Below are positions 11,487 through 23,440 of a stretch of 64,000 nt of DNA, piece by piece. The notes below the pieces were generated by a model. The model was not told where the DNA came from. It searched no databases and saw nothing but the letters and a program-made list of their open reading frames with translations. The DNA is from Ottelia alismoides. Lineage: Eukaryota; Streptophyta; Magnoliopsida; Alismatales; Hydrocharitaceae. Numbering within the stretch: position 1 is the first letter of the stretch; each line of letters opens with the position of its first letter. Where the stretch lies: contig JAZKJV010011598.1 in assembly GCA_037367405.1 (NCBI GenBank), positions 682,001 to 746,000 on the forward strand, read 5' to 3'. A program made the translations under genes and the position numbers.

Positions 11487-13633
11487 CTCCCCCTCAAGCT
11501 GGAGCATGCAATGCTCAACTTGGACAAACAGAAAGAAATCACTCAAACTCACACAACAAGACACTACATAATATCAATAAAACGCGCACAACTGTCGGCT
11601 GCTGTCGAGGACGTTGCTCCTCATGTCGTGCAGGTGAGGAGGTACAAACAGGCTGGAGTATGAGTCAAACTGAATCTCCTCGTCAGAGAGCATGGGTTCT
11701 GTACTACGCCTGTCAGAGTCACTGCAACTGAAAATGAGTCTGCTCGTCGGAGTAATCTGGTCCGCCACAACATGTGCATAGTCGCTCCATCTCTGAAAGG
11801 GTCGAACTGAAAAGCTGTGGAGACATCCTCGTCGGAGTCCACGGTAGCTGGAGAATGGAGTATGAAAAGTCTTCTCGTCAGAGAACTGTGTCTCTCCCAT
11901 ACTGGCTCAGAGAATGGGATCTCTACTCTGGAGTCCCTATGAAACCACATGAAAATCCTAGCCCACATGGAATAGGGAATAAGATCTCTACTCTGGAGTC
12001 CCTACGGAACACATGAAAACTCTGACCAAAATAAAAGATGGGGACCATATAAAATGATGGCAAACATGTGCACATCAAACTGAAGATCGCATACATGTGT
12101 GAATCCAAAAGACTCAGAATCTGAATGCTGAGTCTGAAAAACCGTAGAGTCTGGAATCTAAACGGACATCTGGACTGAAATCTGAACGAGCATCTGAACT
12201 GGAGAATCTGGACTGGAATCTGAATCATCAGAGTGATGATATTGTATGATGTCATAAAACTCTATACTATACTTCCCCTTTCTCCCATACTTGTCGGAAA
12301 ATAGTAACATCGACAAAGTTGGGAGAAGACAAGAAAATGGGGAAACAAAATATGAATCACTTAGCTGATAATCATAATAATTTTTTCGGGTTTCTCAATC
12401 AATTTTTTTAATTATTATTTTCTTGACTATTCCATTTTTATAGAGACGTCCCTTTTTTCTCAAAAAAGCCGTTCCAACATTTTTGAGCTTTTCTTTCCTT
12501 TTTTGTAAAAAAAATTTAGCCTATGGCTTTTCTTTTGTACGCGTCTTTTTTCTTGAACAAAGAAACCTAGCCCACTTGGACCTTGAAATATGCAGCAGCC
12601 CACTGTTGGGCTCTTCCTCCCCCCTGTTTTATTTTTCACTCTTCCTTTTTATTAATACACAACAGATGCCTCCCCTTTTCCTCTTTTCTTTCGGTCCACC
12701 TGGGCCCTTACAAGGGATTTTTTTGGACAACCTTCGGCCCACACGAAACCACACATACAAGCCCTCTCTCCTTTTTGATTTAAATAACTTACGGTCATTC
12801 TATTTAGGGTTCCTCGATGAACCCTTTTCTCATCACATCCGCCCGTGATGGGGTTATTCCTGATGCAGGGTGTCGTTACCGTCGTGTTGTGGAGTTCGGG
12901 AGAAGGCGGTCGTTGACTGGAAGCAGAGAAGCATCACGTCGCCTGTACGATGGAGATCGACAATAGAGAAAGTGGAAGGGAGGTCGAAGGGGCGACGTCG
13001 ATGGAGCTCACCGCTTGAGAGTCATTGCCAGACCGCCTGGGGATGGCTCTGCCTGAAGCATCGTGCGGAGTGGAAGAGCGGCTCCGCTCAGAGAAGGGTG
13101 GGATTCGCCGCTGGTTGGAGATGAGCAGTACGAGCCGCCTGGTTGCGAGTAGAAGGGTGACGCCAGCCTACGAGGAGGAAGGCGAGACTTGGAGGTGGCG
13201 GCCATTGCCGCCTACTGTCTGAAGGTGGTTGCCGCCTCTTGGACCGATTCGAGAACCTCCGTATGGAGGTGATGGATCTCGTGTCGCTTGCGCGAAAGAA
13301 GAGAAGAGGACTGACATCGCCTAGGCTTCGATTTGGTGCTACGCCGTCTCCTTCTGTCCGATCCGATCTGGAGGAGCCGCGAGAATGAGGGGCCTGATGA
13401 AACATCCCCAAAATCCATGGGCTTATGGGCTGGAGATGCGTACGCCGCCAAGAGGAGGAAGGGTAACCTGAAGCGGCTTGGAGGGTGCTGCCTGGAAACC
13501 AGATTTATGGTTCTTGAGATGAACCTTTGGATGAACCATAATCATGAACAACTGATCTTCATGAACACATATTCAACAATAATCAAGAACCGCATCTCGA
13601 ATAAAAAAATATAAAATCCTCGAGAATCGACCC

Positions 13634-13645
13634 GCTCTGATACCA
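13634..13645 (-). promoter_or_regulatory. T1 primer-binding site (tRNA-iMet)
   Basis: The minus strand reads TGGTATCAGAGC directly beside the 5' LTR. Confidence 0.9.
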
Positions 13646-13951
13646 TGTTAAAAAATAAAGAATGCGAAAGCATATCAAAGAAAATGAATAACAAGAATAA
13701 ACATCAGGATTTAACGTGGAACCCTACTCCCTAAGGAGCGAGATGAAACCACGGAGGAAAGGTCTTAGAGGGCCATATGTTTCATTGCACTTTCTCACTG
13801 AATACATGAGGTTTGTGGCTTCTTATATACCCTCCACAGACTCTCCAACTCCCACCACTGGTAGATGTGGGACTAAACTCTGGATGTGGTAAATGGATCT
13901 TGGAAGGATCCATTTACCCATGTTACATGATAAGTGACACATACTCTAACA
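13646..13951 (-). repeat. T1 5' LTR
   Basis: Begins TGTTAAAAAATAAAGAATG and ends ACTCTAACA on the plus strand. It aligns along its length with 11182-11486, with scattered substitutions. Confidence 0.82.
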
Positions 13952-14962
13952 TAAACAACTTGAGAATGTTTAAGATTTGTGGATAATTTGTATCCACGTA
14001 TCAGGATTGCATACATTTGTTTTTCCATCAATATCTGTATTTTGGGGATAAGATTCTTCAATCCATACGCTCAACTAAATCCATGTATCCATATTCTAAT
14101 TATAAAAGGGATAAGGATATGTTTTTTTTAGAAATAAAGTCTTGGAGGATTTCATCCAAGGATAAGGATATGATAATATGTAAATTTTTATCCATATCTA
14201 ACCATTTTAATCCTCGTCAAATAATGATGTTGACAAGCTGCTTAAACAGCATAGGAACCTCTTGATGCAAGGGGCCTTTGCAAAACGGAGGGTATAGTAT
14301 ACAAGATCAAGGGCGAGAAAGTGGAGGAATTAAAGCTTGAAACAAATTAGATCCTGAGAAATTATTTTTTTGAGAAATAAATAAACACAAAGATTAGATT
14401 CTGAACAATTATGTTTTTAAATACTTGGGTTTAGCGGTTGTTTGGTTTCTGGGGAGGGGGAATTGGGGTTAGACGTCCCAATGCAGAAGTCATATAGTCT
14501 CAACAATGCTTAATGGCCGGAGTGATGATATACATGCAGAATTTAATTAATCAAATGCAACGAGAAGAGAAGAAATAAAGTCAGCAGGCTCTAATACCTC
14601 GATGGAGCTGCAGAAGGGATACCCACCCATCTAACCTAGTCCTCGAAATAACCAGAATAACAGAGGAAGAAACCACCAGGCTTTCACAATCAGACAAACA
14701 AAACTCATTATGCCAATCATATTCTAAACCCCACCCATGTAAACAATCTCCAGTTACATCAACCATAACTTGCAACCCAAGCTGAATCAAAATGTCAAAT
14801 GTAGAAATATAACCTTAAGAAGTTGCAGTGTGAATCAAGCTAGAGGCACCTCACTACCTTAGACCATAGAATAGTCAAAAAGGATGAGTTTGATGTTGAA
14901 AAAATAACCCGGTAATGCTGTAGATCATGAATAGACAGTTCCAAATAGATCCCATTCCAGAT
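13952..14962. other. unclassified region between T1 and copia A
   Basis: AT-rich. GGATAAGGATATG-like words repeat around 14105-14180. The open frame at 14581-14790 on the minus strand has no motif I recognise. This is the sequence into which copia A inserted, and its continuation is at 29165. Confidence 0.5.
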
Positions 14963-15010
14963 TGTTGAGAAAAAATAAGAGTTCTGTTTATTCCTTGAGC
15001 CCTAGACTCT

Positions 15011-15325
15011 TGTTAGAAAATCGGAAGCGGAAGCGTAATATGGAAAAAGATAAATAACAACAAAGAACAAGCGGGATTTTACGTGGAACCCTACTCCGTG
15101 AGGAGCGGGATGAAACCACGGGAGAAGCCCTCAACGGGGCATGTTTGTCTATTGACTTTCTCAATGAGTACAGGAGGTCTGGGGCTCCTTATATAGCCTC
15201 TCCAGAGCCTCCGAGTCCCACCACTGGACGATGTGGGACTAAACACCAGATTGGGTAAATGGATCTCCTCCAGGATCCATTTACCCTGTTACAACACAAT
15301 AGGCGCACTACTTAATACTCCAACA
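15011..15325 (-). repeat. T2 3' LTR
   Basis: TGTTAGAAAATCGG ... ATACTCCAACA; 315 bp, same length and sequence as 17367-17681 as read by eye. Confidence 0.92.
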
Positions 15326-17354
15326 CTCCCCCTCAAGCTGGAGCATGCAATGCTCAGCTTGGACAAACAAACAAAAAGAAACTCAACTCAACGCTACAAG
15401 ACACTACGGACAATATCAACCCAACGCGCACATGCTGCTGTCGAGGACGTTGTTTCTCATGCCATGCAGGTGAGGAGGACGAACGGGCTGGAGTGTGAGT
15501 CGACTGAAGACTCGGAATCTGACCGTCGAGTCTGAACTTGCGCCTGAGGTCTCCTCGTCGGAGAACTGGGTCTCTCCCATCTGGCTCAGAGAATGGTGCA
15601 CTGCTCTGGTGTACCTATGATACCACATGAAAACCCTTGCCAACATATGGCATAGGGAATGGTCCTCTACTCTGGAGTCCCTATGGCTCACATGAAAACT
15701 CTGGCCTGACAACTGGAAGAATGATGGGGACCTCTGACAATGATGGCAACTTATGCTCATCTGACAATGACCGCACACTCGTGCGTGTCTGAAACTGGAC
15801 TCGGAACTATCTGATGTCGAGTCTGAAACTGGATCTGAACCGTAGAGTCTGAAATCTGATCGGTCTGGAAATCTGAATCTGCATCTGGAATACAGGATCT
15901 GTGACTCTACATAATACTCCCCCTTTCTCCCATACTTGTCGGAAAACATGGACGTCGACTAAGTTGGGAGAAGACAACATAAATGGGGGAACAAAATGAA
16001 ACTTGCAGCTTTTCATTTCATTTTTTTTATAAGCCGTTACCTTTTTTTTTTAAATAAGCCGTTTCACAATTTTTTTCTCGGCTTTTCATAATATTTTTTT
16101 TTTCAAAATGCGTGCGATTTTTTTTTAATAGCCGCCATCCCTTTTTTTTATAAGCCGTTTCATCTCCCTTTTTTTTACGGCTTTTCATCAAACAAAATTT
16201 TAGAACTGCGTGCGGCTCTTCTTCTTCTTCTTTTTTTTTTAAAGCACGCGCCCCTTTTTTTTTAATCTCTCCCTTTTTTTTTAACCTTGGCCCATTTGGA
16301 CCTAAAAACAACCTCTCTTTTTTTTTTGTTTTAACCACTCACGGCCCAAGTGAAGGGCCCTTACAAAACTGCATTTTTTTTCTTGGGTTTTCAAGCAAAT
16401 AGCCCTAATTTTTTTTTAAATGAAAGGGCAACGGGCCTCCTTAGGGTTCCCAATCGTGGGAACCCCTTCGTATCCCTACGCCGCCCGAAGCTTCATCGCT
16501 GCATCCCCCTTTGGGGTTTCTTCATCACCGCCGCCTCCCCAATGGGGGCCTGGAGCATCGGGAGAGGTTGTCTGGAGAGCCCTCAGGGCTTTGCCGCAGA
16601 GAGGATGCGCGAGGAGTAGAGGAGGATTGCTGCCGCTTGCGCCACCCCGCCTGGAGGCGCATGAGGTTCGCGCTCGAGACATGCGTGCGATGTGGGTTGC
16701 CGCCGAGGGACGTGGGAACCCGCCATCGGAGCGGCGCAGATGCGCCTGGAGCGTGCAAAGGAGATGCAGCCTGGGTCGCGCGCCGGGATTGTGACGCTAG
16801 AAGGGGGAATCGAGCGCCGCCATAGCTGGGTCGCGGCAGATGCTTGTCGTTGCCGGCTGCTGTGTGAAGAGCTATCGCATGAGGGTTCTTTAGAACCCTA
16901 GCGGGCACGCACAGGGTGAGGAATGCCGCCGGGAGCCTCAAGCTCCGCCTAGGGCTGGAGGGCAGACTGGAGATCGCGTGGGGCTCGGCGGAGGAGCACC
17001 TGGAAGGCGATGAAGGCCTGGGAGACAGGAGAGCTGTAGATTCGCTCGCGCGGCCTTTCTGTAGGGGGAGTGATGCCCTGATGCATATCAGAAGAGATGC
17101 AGCATTGAGGAGCAGCCACCAGAAAAAAAATCTTGCTCCGCGAAAGCAATCGATGACTAGGTGCATGGGCACCGTGGAAACCAGATCTAGGGTTCCTGAC
17201 TGGAACCCTAAAAATATCTTTGAATGGGCATAAGAATAATCTTCACGATCAAACTAAAGAACATTCTCCTCTTGACGATCTTCAAGAATAAATCCACGAA
17301 CACCGATCAAAATCCGACTAAATAAATTAACACGATTCCTCGAGAATCGAACCC

Positions 17355-17366
17355 GCTCTGATACCA
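17355..17366 (-). promoter_or_regulatory. T2 primer-binding site (tRNA-iMet)
   Basis: The minus strand reads TGGTATCAGAGC abutting the 5' LTR. Confidence 0.92.
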
Positions 17367-17681
17367 TGTTAGAAAATCGGAAGCGGAAGCGTAATATGGA
17401 AAAAGATAAATAACAACAAAGAACAAGCGGGATTTTACGTGGAACCCTACTCCGTGAGGAGCGGGATGAAACCACGGGAGAAGCCCTCAACGGGGCATGT
17501 TTGTCTATTGACTTTCTCAATGAGTACAGGAGGTCTGGGGCTCCTTATATAGCCTCTCCAGAGCCTCCGAGTCCCACCACTGGACGATGTGGGACTAAAC
17601 ACCAGATTGGGTAAATGGATCTCCTCCAGGATCCATTTACCCTGTTACAACACAATAGGCGCACTACTTAATACTCCAACA
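17367..17681 (-). repeat. T2 5' LTR
   Basis: An identical partner of 15011-15325. It contains a minus-strand CTATATAAGG promoter-like box near 17544. Confidence 0.92.
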
Positions 17682-17789
17682 ACTCTCTTATATAGGGAGA
17701 GGTCTATGGGCAAATTACATATGATAGACAAACGAAAAGAACAATAAATAAAAGATACAGAAACATAAACTAAACTTCTACATTCCCCC

Positions 17790-18278
17790 TCAAGATGGAG
17801 CATAGATATCTATCATGCTCATCTTGGATAAGCACATCTGGAAGGAACCACGAAGTAAGGCTTTTTTAAGAATGTTTGCCGTTTAGTTTCCTGAGCTGAC
17901 ATGAGTTGTAGAAATGAAGACTTTATGGATCATATCACGGATATAATGACAATCCACTTCAATATGCTTTGTCCTCTCGTGAAATGCAGGGTTGTTTGCA
18001 ATGAATAATGCAGCCTAATTGTCACATTAAAGTGACATGGGAAGAGGAACATCTATATGTAGATCTGTCAGAACTGCGCGAACCCACATCACTTCTGCAC
18101 ATGCTTGGGCCATCACTCTATACTCCGATTCAGCACTAGATCTCGCAACTACTGTTTGCTTCTTGCTCTTCCATGAGACAAGTGACTCCCCAATGAATAT
18201 AGCAAAGCCTGATGTAGACTTCCTATCCTTCGGGCACCCTGCATAGTCTGCATCTGCACATGTTGATATAGTTATGGC
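17790..18278 (-). pseudogene. copia A RNase H (C-terminal part)
   Basis: The minus strand encodes ISTCADADYAGCPKDRKSTS, SWKSKKQTVVARSSAESEYR and, in another frame, the end of the polyprotein up to the stop within the PPT at 17783-17793. RNase H removes RNA from the RNA-DNA hybrid during reverse transcription. The upstream half lies beyond the hAT-type insertion at 18279, which splits the domain just before the first catalytic aspartate region. Frameshifts downstream of 18027 finish the decay. Confidence 0.85.
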
Positions 18279-19663
18279 CATGGTTTGAAAAGGCTAGCCT
18301 CGAGGCGGTTGAGGCGTACGCCTCGAGGCGAGGTGGTCCCTTTTAGCCTCGAGGCTTACGCCTCAGATCAGTCCTGTGAGGCGTGCGCCTCGAGTACTCG
18401 AGGCGTAGCCTCGAGGCGGAACGCCTTAAGGCAGTCGAGGTGTTTCGTGAGGCGTTTTTGCTTTTTGAAATAATTTTTATTATTTTAATGGTTTACTAGT
18501 AGTTTAAGAAGCTTATAAATATCTGTTTATTTAGGATAATGATTATGTAAGATGAATGCCTAAATATGATGTTTATTTCATGCCCATAACTTCATATTTA
18601 CAATTAATGTATCCAACTATTTTGGCAAACTCTTAGGTAGCGTTCGGCTACCGGGTTACCTGTGGGTTTGGGGAGTTTACCCCCCTTAACCCACATCCCC
18701 CTCTCTCCCTGTGGGCCCAACTTTGTTCCTTTTTTAAAAAAATAAATAAATCAATTTTACATCATCAATCCTATCAAAAAATAATATATTATACCATCAT
18801 ATCATATAAAAATTATAAACTACTCCACTTCTACTCACTTTTTCAAACTTCAATACAATCACATCACAATAACTAATCACCTTTTCAAACTCCAATACAA
18901 TCATATCAGCCCAAACCCACTTATAACCCACCCCCAGTTTAACCCTCTATCCAAACACCAAAATCCACAAACGGGTTACCCTCTACCAGTTTAATCCGCC
19001 TTAACCCATCAACCAAACGTACCCTTACTATTTCACTCTTAATGAATGAATTCATAAATATTAACAATACTTGTAACTTAACAAGATTTGCAATATATCA
19101 AGCAAAACAAAATGGATATGGTTCACGGTTTCTCATGTTGCCTTATATTATATATTAGACACAACATAAATTTCTTTGACATATATTTAATCGAACTTTT
19201 AATTACAACAATATTTAAAAGATTTGCTCGAAATGGATATGATTTATGGTTTCTCGTGCGATCATATATTAGATGTTAGACACATAACAAAAATTTCTTC
19301 GATGTATATTTAGTCATACTTTTAATTACAACAATATTTCATAGACATATATGTATTGTTTAATTCTTTCACAATATCTATAGTCAATGAATTCCTCTTT
19401 GATTGGATGAAAATGTGTAGAAATGTATATGATGTTCTATCTTCTATTTTGGGGTTCTTATCTTTATTATTTCATCATATCTTGTAGTGTAAATTATTAT
19501 ATATTGGGCAAAGAACATATAATTACATAGAGATATTTATAATTGTAGTTTTATACATATTTTCTATATAAACTGAGGCTTACGCCTCGACCGCCTCGAG
19601 GCTACGCCTCGCCTCGATTCCAAGGAGACCGCCTCGTTCTGCCTTTCGTTTTTTTAAACCTTG
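18279..19663. mobile_element. non-autonomous hAT-type element with GCCTCGAGGC arrays
   Basis: A 1,385-bp element with a perfect 8-bp target duplication GTTATGGC (18271-18278 and 19664-19671). The ends are CATGGTTTGAAAAGGC and, inverted, CAAGGTTTAAAAAAAC. Dense direct and inverted copies of GCCTCGAGGCG and GCTTACGCCTC fill 18295-18460 and 19575-19640. The middle is AT-rich with no gene. An 8-bp duplication and CA...TG ends are hallmarks of hAT elements. Confidence 0.88.
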
Positions 19664-22600
19664 GTTATGGCGCCCTTCTTTCTAAACAACAATCCTGCAC
19701 CTGGAGATGACTTAAGATACCTTAGTATCATATGTATGGCATCCATGTGTACCTAACGAGGTTGCTCCATAAACTGGCTCACTTTATTCACTGCAAATGT
19801 AATATCTGGTCTGATAATAGTAACATAAAGAAGCCTCCCTACTAGTTCTCTGTACCTTCTCTTGTCAACCTCCTCGGTGTCTTCATCATACATCTTCATG
19901 CTTGGATCCATAGGTGTAGAAGCAAGTCGACATCCAAGCATGTCTGTGTCACTTAGCAAGTCAGTGACATATTTCCTCTGTGTCATCACGAGTCCTTGTT
20001 CATTTCTAGCAAACTCTAATCCAAGGAAATATCTAAGTACTCCTAGATCCTTGGTAACGAATTCACGGCCCAAGAATTCTTTTGCTATTTGTATTCCCTG
20101 CATATCATCTCCTGTAATGAGTATATCGTCAACATACACCATAATGACGGTCATACCTCTGGATGTTCTCTGTACAAAGAGAGAATGGTCTGCATTTGAC
20201 CTTTTGAACCCTTGCTTTTCAAACAATTCTGAGAGCTTTTGGAACCAAGCTCTTGGGCTCTGTTCAGGCCATAGATCACCTTATGAAGCCTGAATACCTG
20301 TAAACACTATCCCTCAGCAGTAAACTTAAGTGGTTGTTGCATGTAAACTTCTTCCTGAAGATCACCATATAAAAATGCATTTTTGACAACTAATTGAAAT
20401 AGGGGCAAATCTCGAATCACAACAACAGATAAAAGAATCCGTAAGGTAGAATGACGACCAACAGGAGAAAACGTGTCAAGATAATCTAACCCATACGTTT
20501 GAGTAAAGCCCCGAGCAACCAGTCGAGCCTTGTACCTATTAATACTGCCATCTGCATTATGCTTCACCGTAAAAACCCACTTGCAACTCACAATGGATGC
20601 CCCAGTAGGAGCTGGAACAAGGCTCCAAGTACCTCTCGACTGAAGAGCAACCATCTCTTCCTCCAAAGCCAGACGCCATCTACTATCAGCTAATACCTCT
20701 TGGTAAGTCCGTGGAATGTTCACAGCGGATAAAGCAACTACAAACCTCCTGAAATCTCCTGTCAGGCGCTCAAAGGTAACATGAGAGGCAATCAGATATG
20801 AAGAACATGATCTCTTTTGCTTCCTCAATGCAATTGGCAAATCAAGATCTGCATCAGTTGTACCGACATCTGTATCATCACCTGCCTGCTCCTGCTGAGA
20901 AATGTCATCAGTCCCATCATTAGAAATAATGTTATTCGAACAAACCTGGGGCATGTGTGATGATTGACCATGGTCATGAGCAGGGGCTGGCCGTCGACTG
21001 TAGTGGCGTGGTAGAGGAGGAACCAAAGATGCGGAATGTGGTAGAGGTGGTGGCAGTGATGGAGACGGTGGTGGTGGAGATGTAGGAGCAAGCTGTGGTG
21101 CATACAAGGGTGGAGGTGGAATATAGATTTCATCATTTATATCGGATGGCACCAACCTGTCACCTGTAGGAGAGAAAAGCATGACAAACTCAAAAAAAGT
21201 GACATCTGCACTGACATAATATCTTCGACGTAGCGGATCATAGCAACGATACCCCTTTTGAGTCCTGGAATACTCGACAAAAACACATTTGACAGCCCTA
21301 GGAGAGAGCTTGTCAATCCCTGGAGATAACTGATGAACGAATGCCACGGACCCAAAGACACAAGGAGTTAGAGAGAACAACTCTTTGTTAGGAAAAACGA
21401 GGGAGAACGGTATCTTCTCTCCCAACACAGACGAGGGCATGCGATTAATGAGATAACATGCGGTAAGAACCGCATCACCCCAGAACAAGTTCGGAGCACA
21501 ACTATGGATAAGAAGCGTACGAGTGACATCAAGAAGGTAGCGGTGTTTTCTTTCCGCGACACCATTCTGTTGGGACGTGTAGGCACAAGACGTTTGATGA
21601 AAATACCATGGGATGAAAGAAATTGATATAGTGTTCGAGTACAGAATTTAAGGGCATTGTTAGTTCTCACAATCTTGATAGAAGCGGAAAACACATTCTG
21701 CACTTTTTTAATAAAATTCATAATAGTGATGCCCGCTTCGGATTTATTCTTCAACAAAAAGACCCATGACAAACGACTAAAATCACCCACAGCAACTAAA
21801 TAGAACATATATCCCTGATGTTCAGGAACACGACTCGGACCCCAAATATCAATATGGAAAAACTCAAATGGAGAGCTACTGCTCCAACTCTGACGACTAG
21901 GGAAGACAGACCAATGATGCTTCCCTAACTGACAAGCTTCACAATCGAATGATGAGCAGGGTGAGATCTGAGGAAGGACTTGATGCAGTTTCTGAAACGG
22001 AAATGGCCAAAGCACAGATGCCACAAGTAAGGAGAGACATGTCCGGTGGAATGAGATGATGCTCCAACATAAGGAGTATGGACCAGTCGATACAACCCGC
22101 CTTGCTTACAGCCATGTCCAATCACGTTGTCCTGAGAATGTCCTGAAACACAAGAGATGATGGGTCAAATATCGCTCGACAATATAGATCCTTAGTATTC
22201 TGACTAATTGACAGTAAATTCATTGAGAAATTAGGTGCATGAAGCACATTCTGCAACTGCATAGAAGGTGTTAAGGCGATCTGTCCCTGTCCTGTGATGG
22301 GAGAATGAGTCCCATCTGCTATGACAACGGTCCTTCCTGGGGAAACTTGCTTGTAGGATGTGAGTTGGTGTCTATCTCCACACAAGTGATGTGTGGTACC
22401 TGAATCTACAATCCAATCTGAGGTACGTGAATCCTGGTAGAAAGCAGAAGTATGAGCACTACCCGAGGAACTAGCTTCTGCAGTAGCAACAATGTCCAGG
22501 CTGCTCTCTGAAAAAGTTGGAGGAGTACTGGCTGGTGGCATGATATCATGTAGACGAGACACTAGGTCATCATATCGTGGATCTGACGCTGGCGTAGCAA

Positions 22601-22695
22601 CAAGAGCTGGATATGTTCTGCTGCACGGGCAGATGCTGGGAAACCATGCTTAGAGTAGCATGTGTCTTCTGTATGACCAGTCCGACCATGCTTAG
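19664..22695 (-). pseudogene. copia A protease-integrase-RT (frameshifted)
   Basis: Segments in minus order. 22122-22562 is the aspartic protease, with WIVDSGTTHHLC. 21368-22125 is GAG-preINT and the integrase core, with CEACQLGKHHW, FHIDIWGPSR and VRTNNALKFC. 20307-21488 is the integrase C-terminus, a proline-rich linker and the start of RT (CKWVFTVKHNADGSI, ARGFTQTYGLDYLDTFSP). 19753-20226 is RT with MVYVDDILITGDD. In the integrase the second catalytic position reads RTNNA where B, C and D have RTDNA, so a catalytic aspartate is lost. Breaks separate every segment. The gag half continues at 27869 beyond copia B. Confidence 0.88.
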
Positions 22696-22853
22696 TGTAG
22701 AGATAGTTCCTATTATTATTATATGTTTATGTACCTTGTTTCTATTTCTCTCTTCTATTTAGACGTCCATGTAATTTACCCTTAAGGCCTCTCCCTATAT
22801 AAGAGAGCCTAGGGTTTTCTTATTATCATAACGAAGACTCCTCTCTTCTAACA
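22696..22853 (+). repeat. copia B 5' LTR
   Basis: TGTAGAGATAGTTCC ... CTCTTCTAACA, 158 bp. TATATAAGAG near 22796 is the likely TATA box. Confidence 0.94.
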
Positions 22854-22865
22854 TGGTATCAGAGC
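22854..22865 (+). promoter_or_regulatory. copia B primer-binding site (tRNA-iMet)
   Basis: TGGTATCAGAGC directly follows the 5' LTR. Confidence 0.94.
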
Positions 22866-23440
22866 CGCCTTAGGGCTCTTTCCCTTCCCCACCCGCCGCC
22901 CCTTCTCCCTTCCCTCTCTCTCGTCTCGCCGCCGCCCCATCTGCGGCTCCCGGCGCTCCTCCGCAACCCCTCCCGCGGCTCCAGCCGCACAGCAGCCCAC
23001 CGCCGCACCTCTCCAGCGGCTCACAGCCGCACAGCGGCTGCCTACCGCGCCTCCAGCGCCTCCAGCGGCCACAGCAGCCGCCTCCTGCGCCTGCCAGCGG
23101 CGCCCTAGCCTCAGCGGCAACCCCCCCTCTGTCGCCCACAGCCACCGGAGCCCTAGCGGCACCCCTCCCTGCCGCCTACTGCCGCCCCAGCGGCACCCGT
23201 ACTCCCAGCGGCACCCCCCACTGCCGCTGTAAGGTTCCAGTGGTCTCCAGCACTCCATAGGCATTGTTCTCGAGACGATTCAAGGGCTGTAAGCTTCCTT
23301 GAGGGCGTGCCCTAGACCCTCCTTCTTCCGGTTTATGGATTTGAGTGCGTGAAAGTCTACACACGTACTCAAATCTGATGCAGTTGGTGTAGACATTCAT
23401 CACATTGTCTATTCTCCCTTCGTCTTCTTCCTGCGGCAGT

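Larger units (their letters stand above)
11182..13951 (-). mobile_element. non-coding LTR element T1 (non-autonomous, copia-like)
   Basis: Two LTRs of about 305 bp (11182-11486 and 13646-13951) enclose a PPT at 11487-11497 and an iMet PBS at 13634-13645, in minus orientation. The 2.15-kb interior has no gag or pol motif; the frames in it are low-complexity. The LTRs differ at many positions, so T1 is older than its relative T2. The flanking 5-mers (TATTC and TAAAC) do not match cleanly. The PPT-proximal end resembles the end of the copia polyprotein gene, suggesting origin from a copia element by replacement of the coding region. Confidence 0.8.
15011..17681 (-). mobile_element. non-coding LTR element T2 with identical LTRs
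   Basis: A 2,671-bp element with a perfect 5-bp target duplication ACTCT (15006-15010 and 17682-17686) inside the LTR of copia A. The LTRs (15011-15325 and 17367-17681, 315 bp each) appear identical base for base. The iMet PBS is at 17355-17366 and the PPT at 15326-15336. The interior carries no gag or pol motif. It has a poly-T-rich block near 16020-16400 and a GC-rich leader near 16400-17200. It must depend on proteins from another element. Confidence 0.93.

Noticed and set aside
12483..13614. Several plus-strand frames inside T1
   Set aside because: Low-complexity sequence without domains, and not conserved as frames in T2.
14581..14790. 70-codon minus-strand frame as a LINE fragment
   Set aside because: No alignment to endonuclease, RT or zf-RVT motifs that I could support.
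16020..16400. Poly-T blocks as LINE or SINE tails
   Set aside because: Many interspersed T-runs, no adjacent LINE or SINE body, and all within T2.
16420..17172. Frames up to 215 residues in the GC-rich part of T2
   Set aside because: All six frames are open because of composition; no protein motif; T2 is otherwise non-coding.
18295..18460. GCCTCGAGGCG array as a possible CRISPR, satellite or CpG island
   Set aside because: No regular spacers, and it is bounded by hAT-type ends with an 8-bp target duplication.
22848..23264. Long Gly/Arg/Ala-rich minus-strand frames opposite the copia B leader
   Set aside because: They follow from CCGCC-rich composition, lack motifs and overlap a leader that runs the other way; a similar effect appears at 42161-42442.
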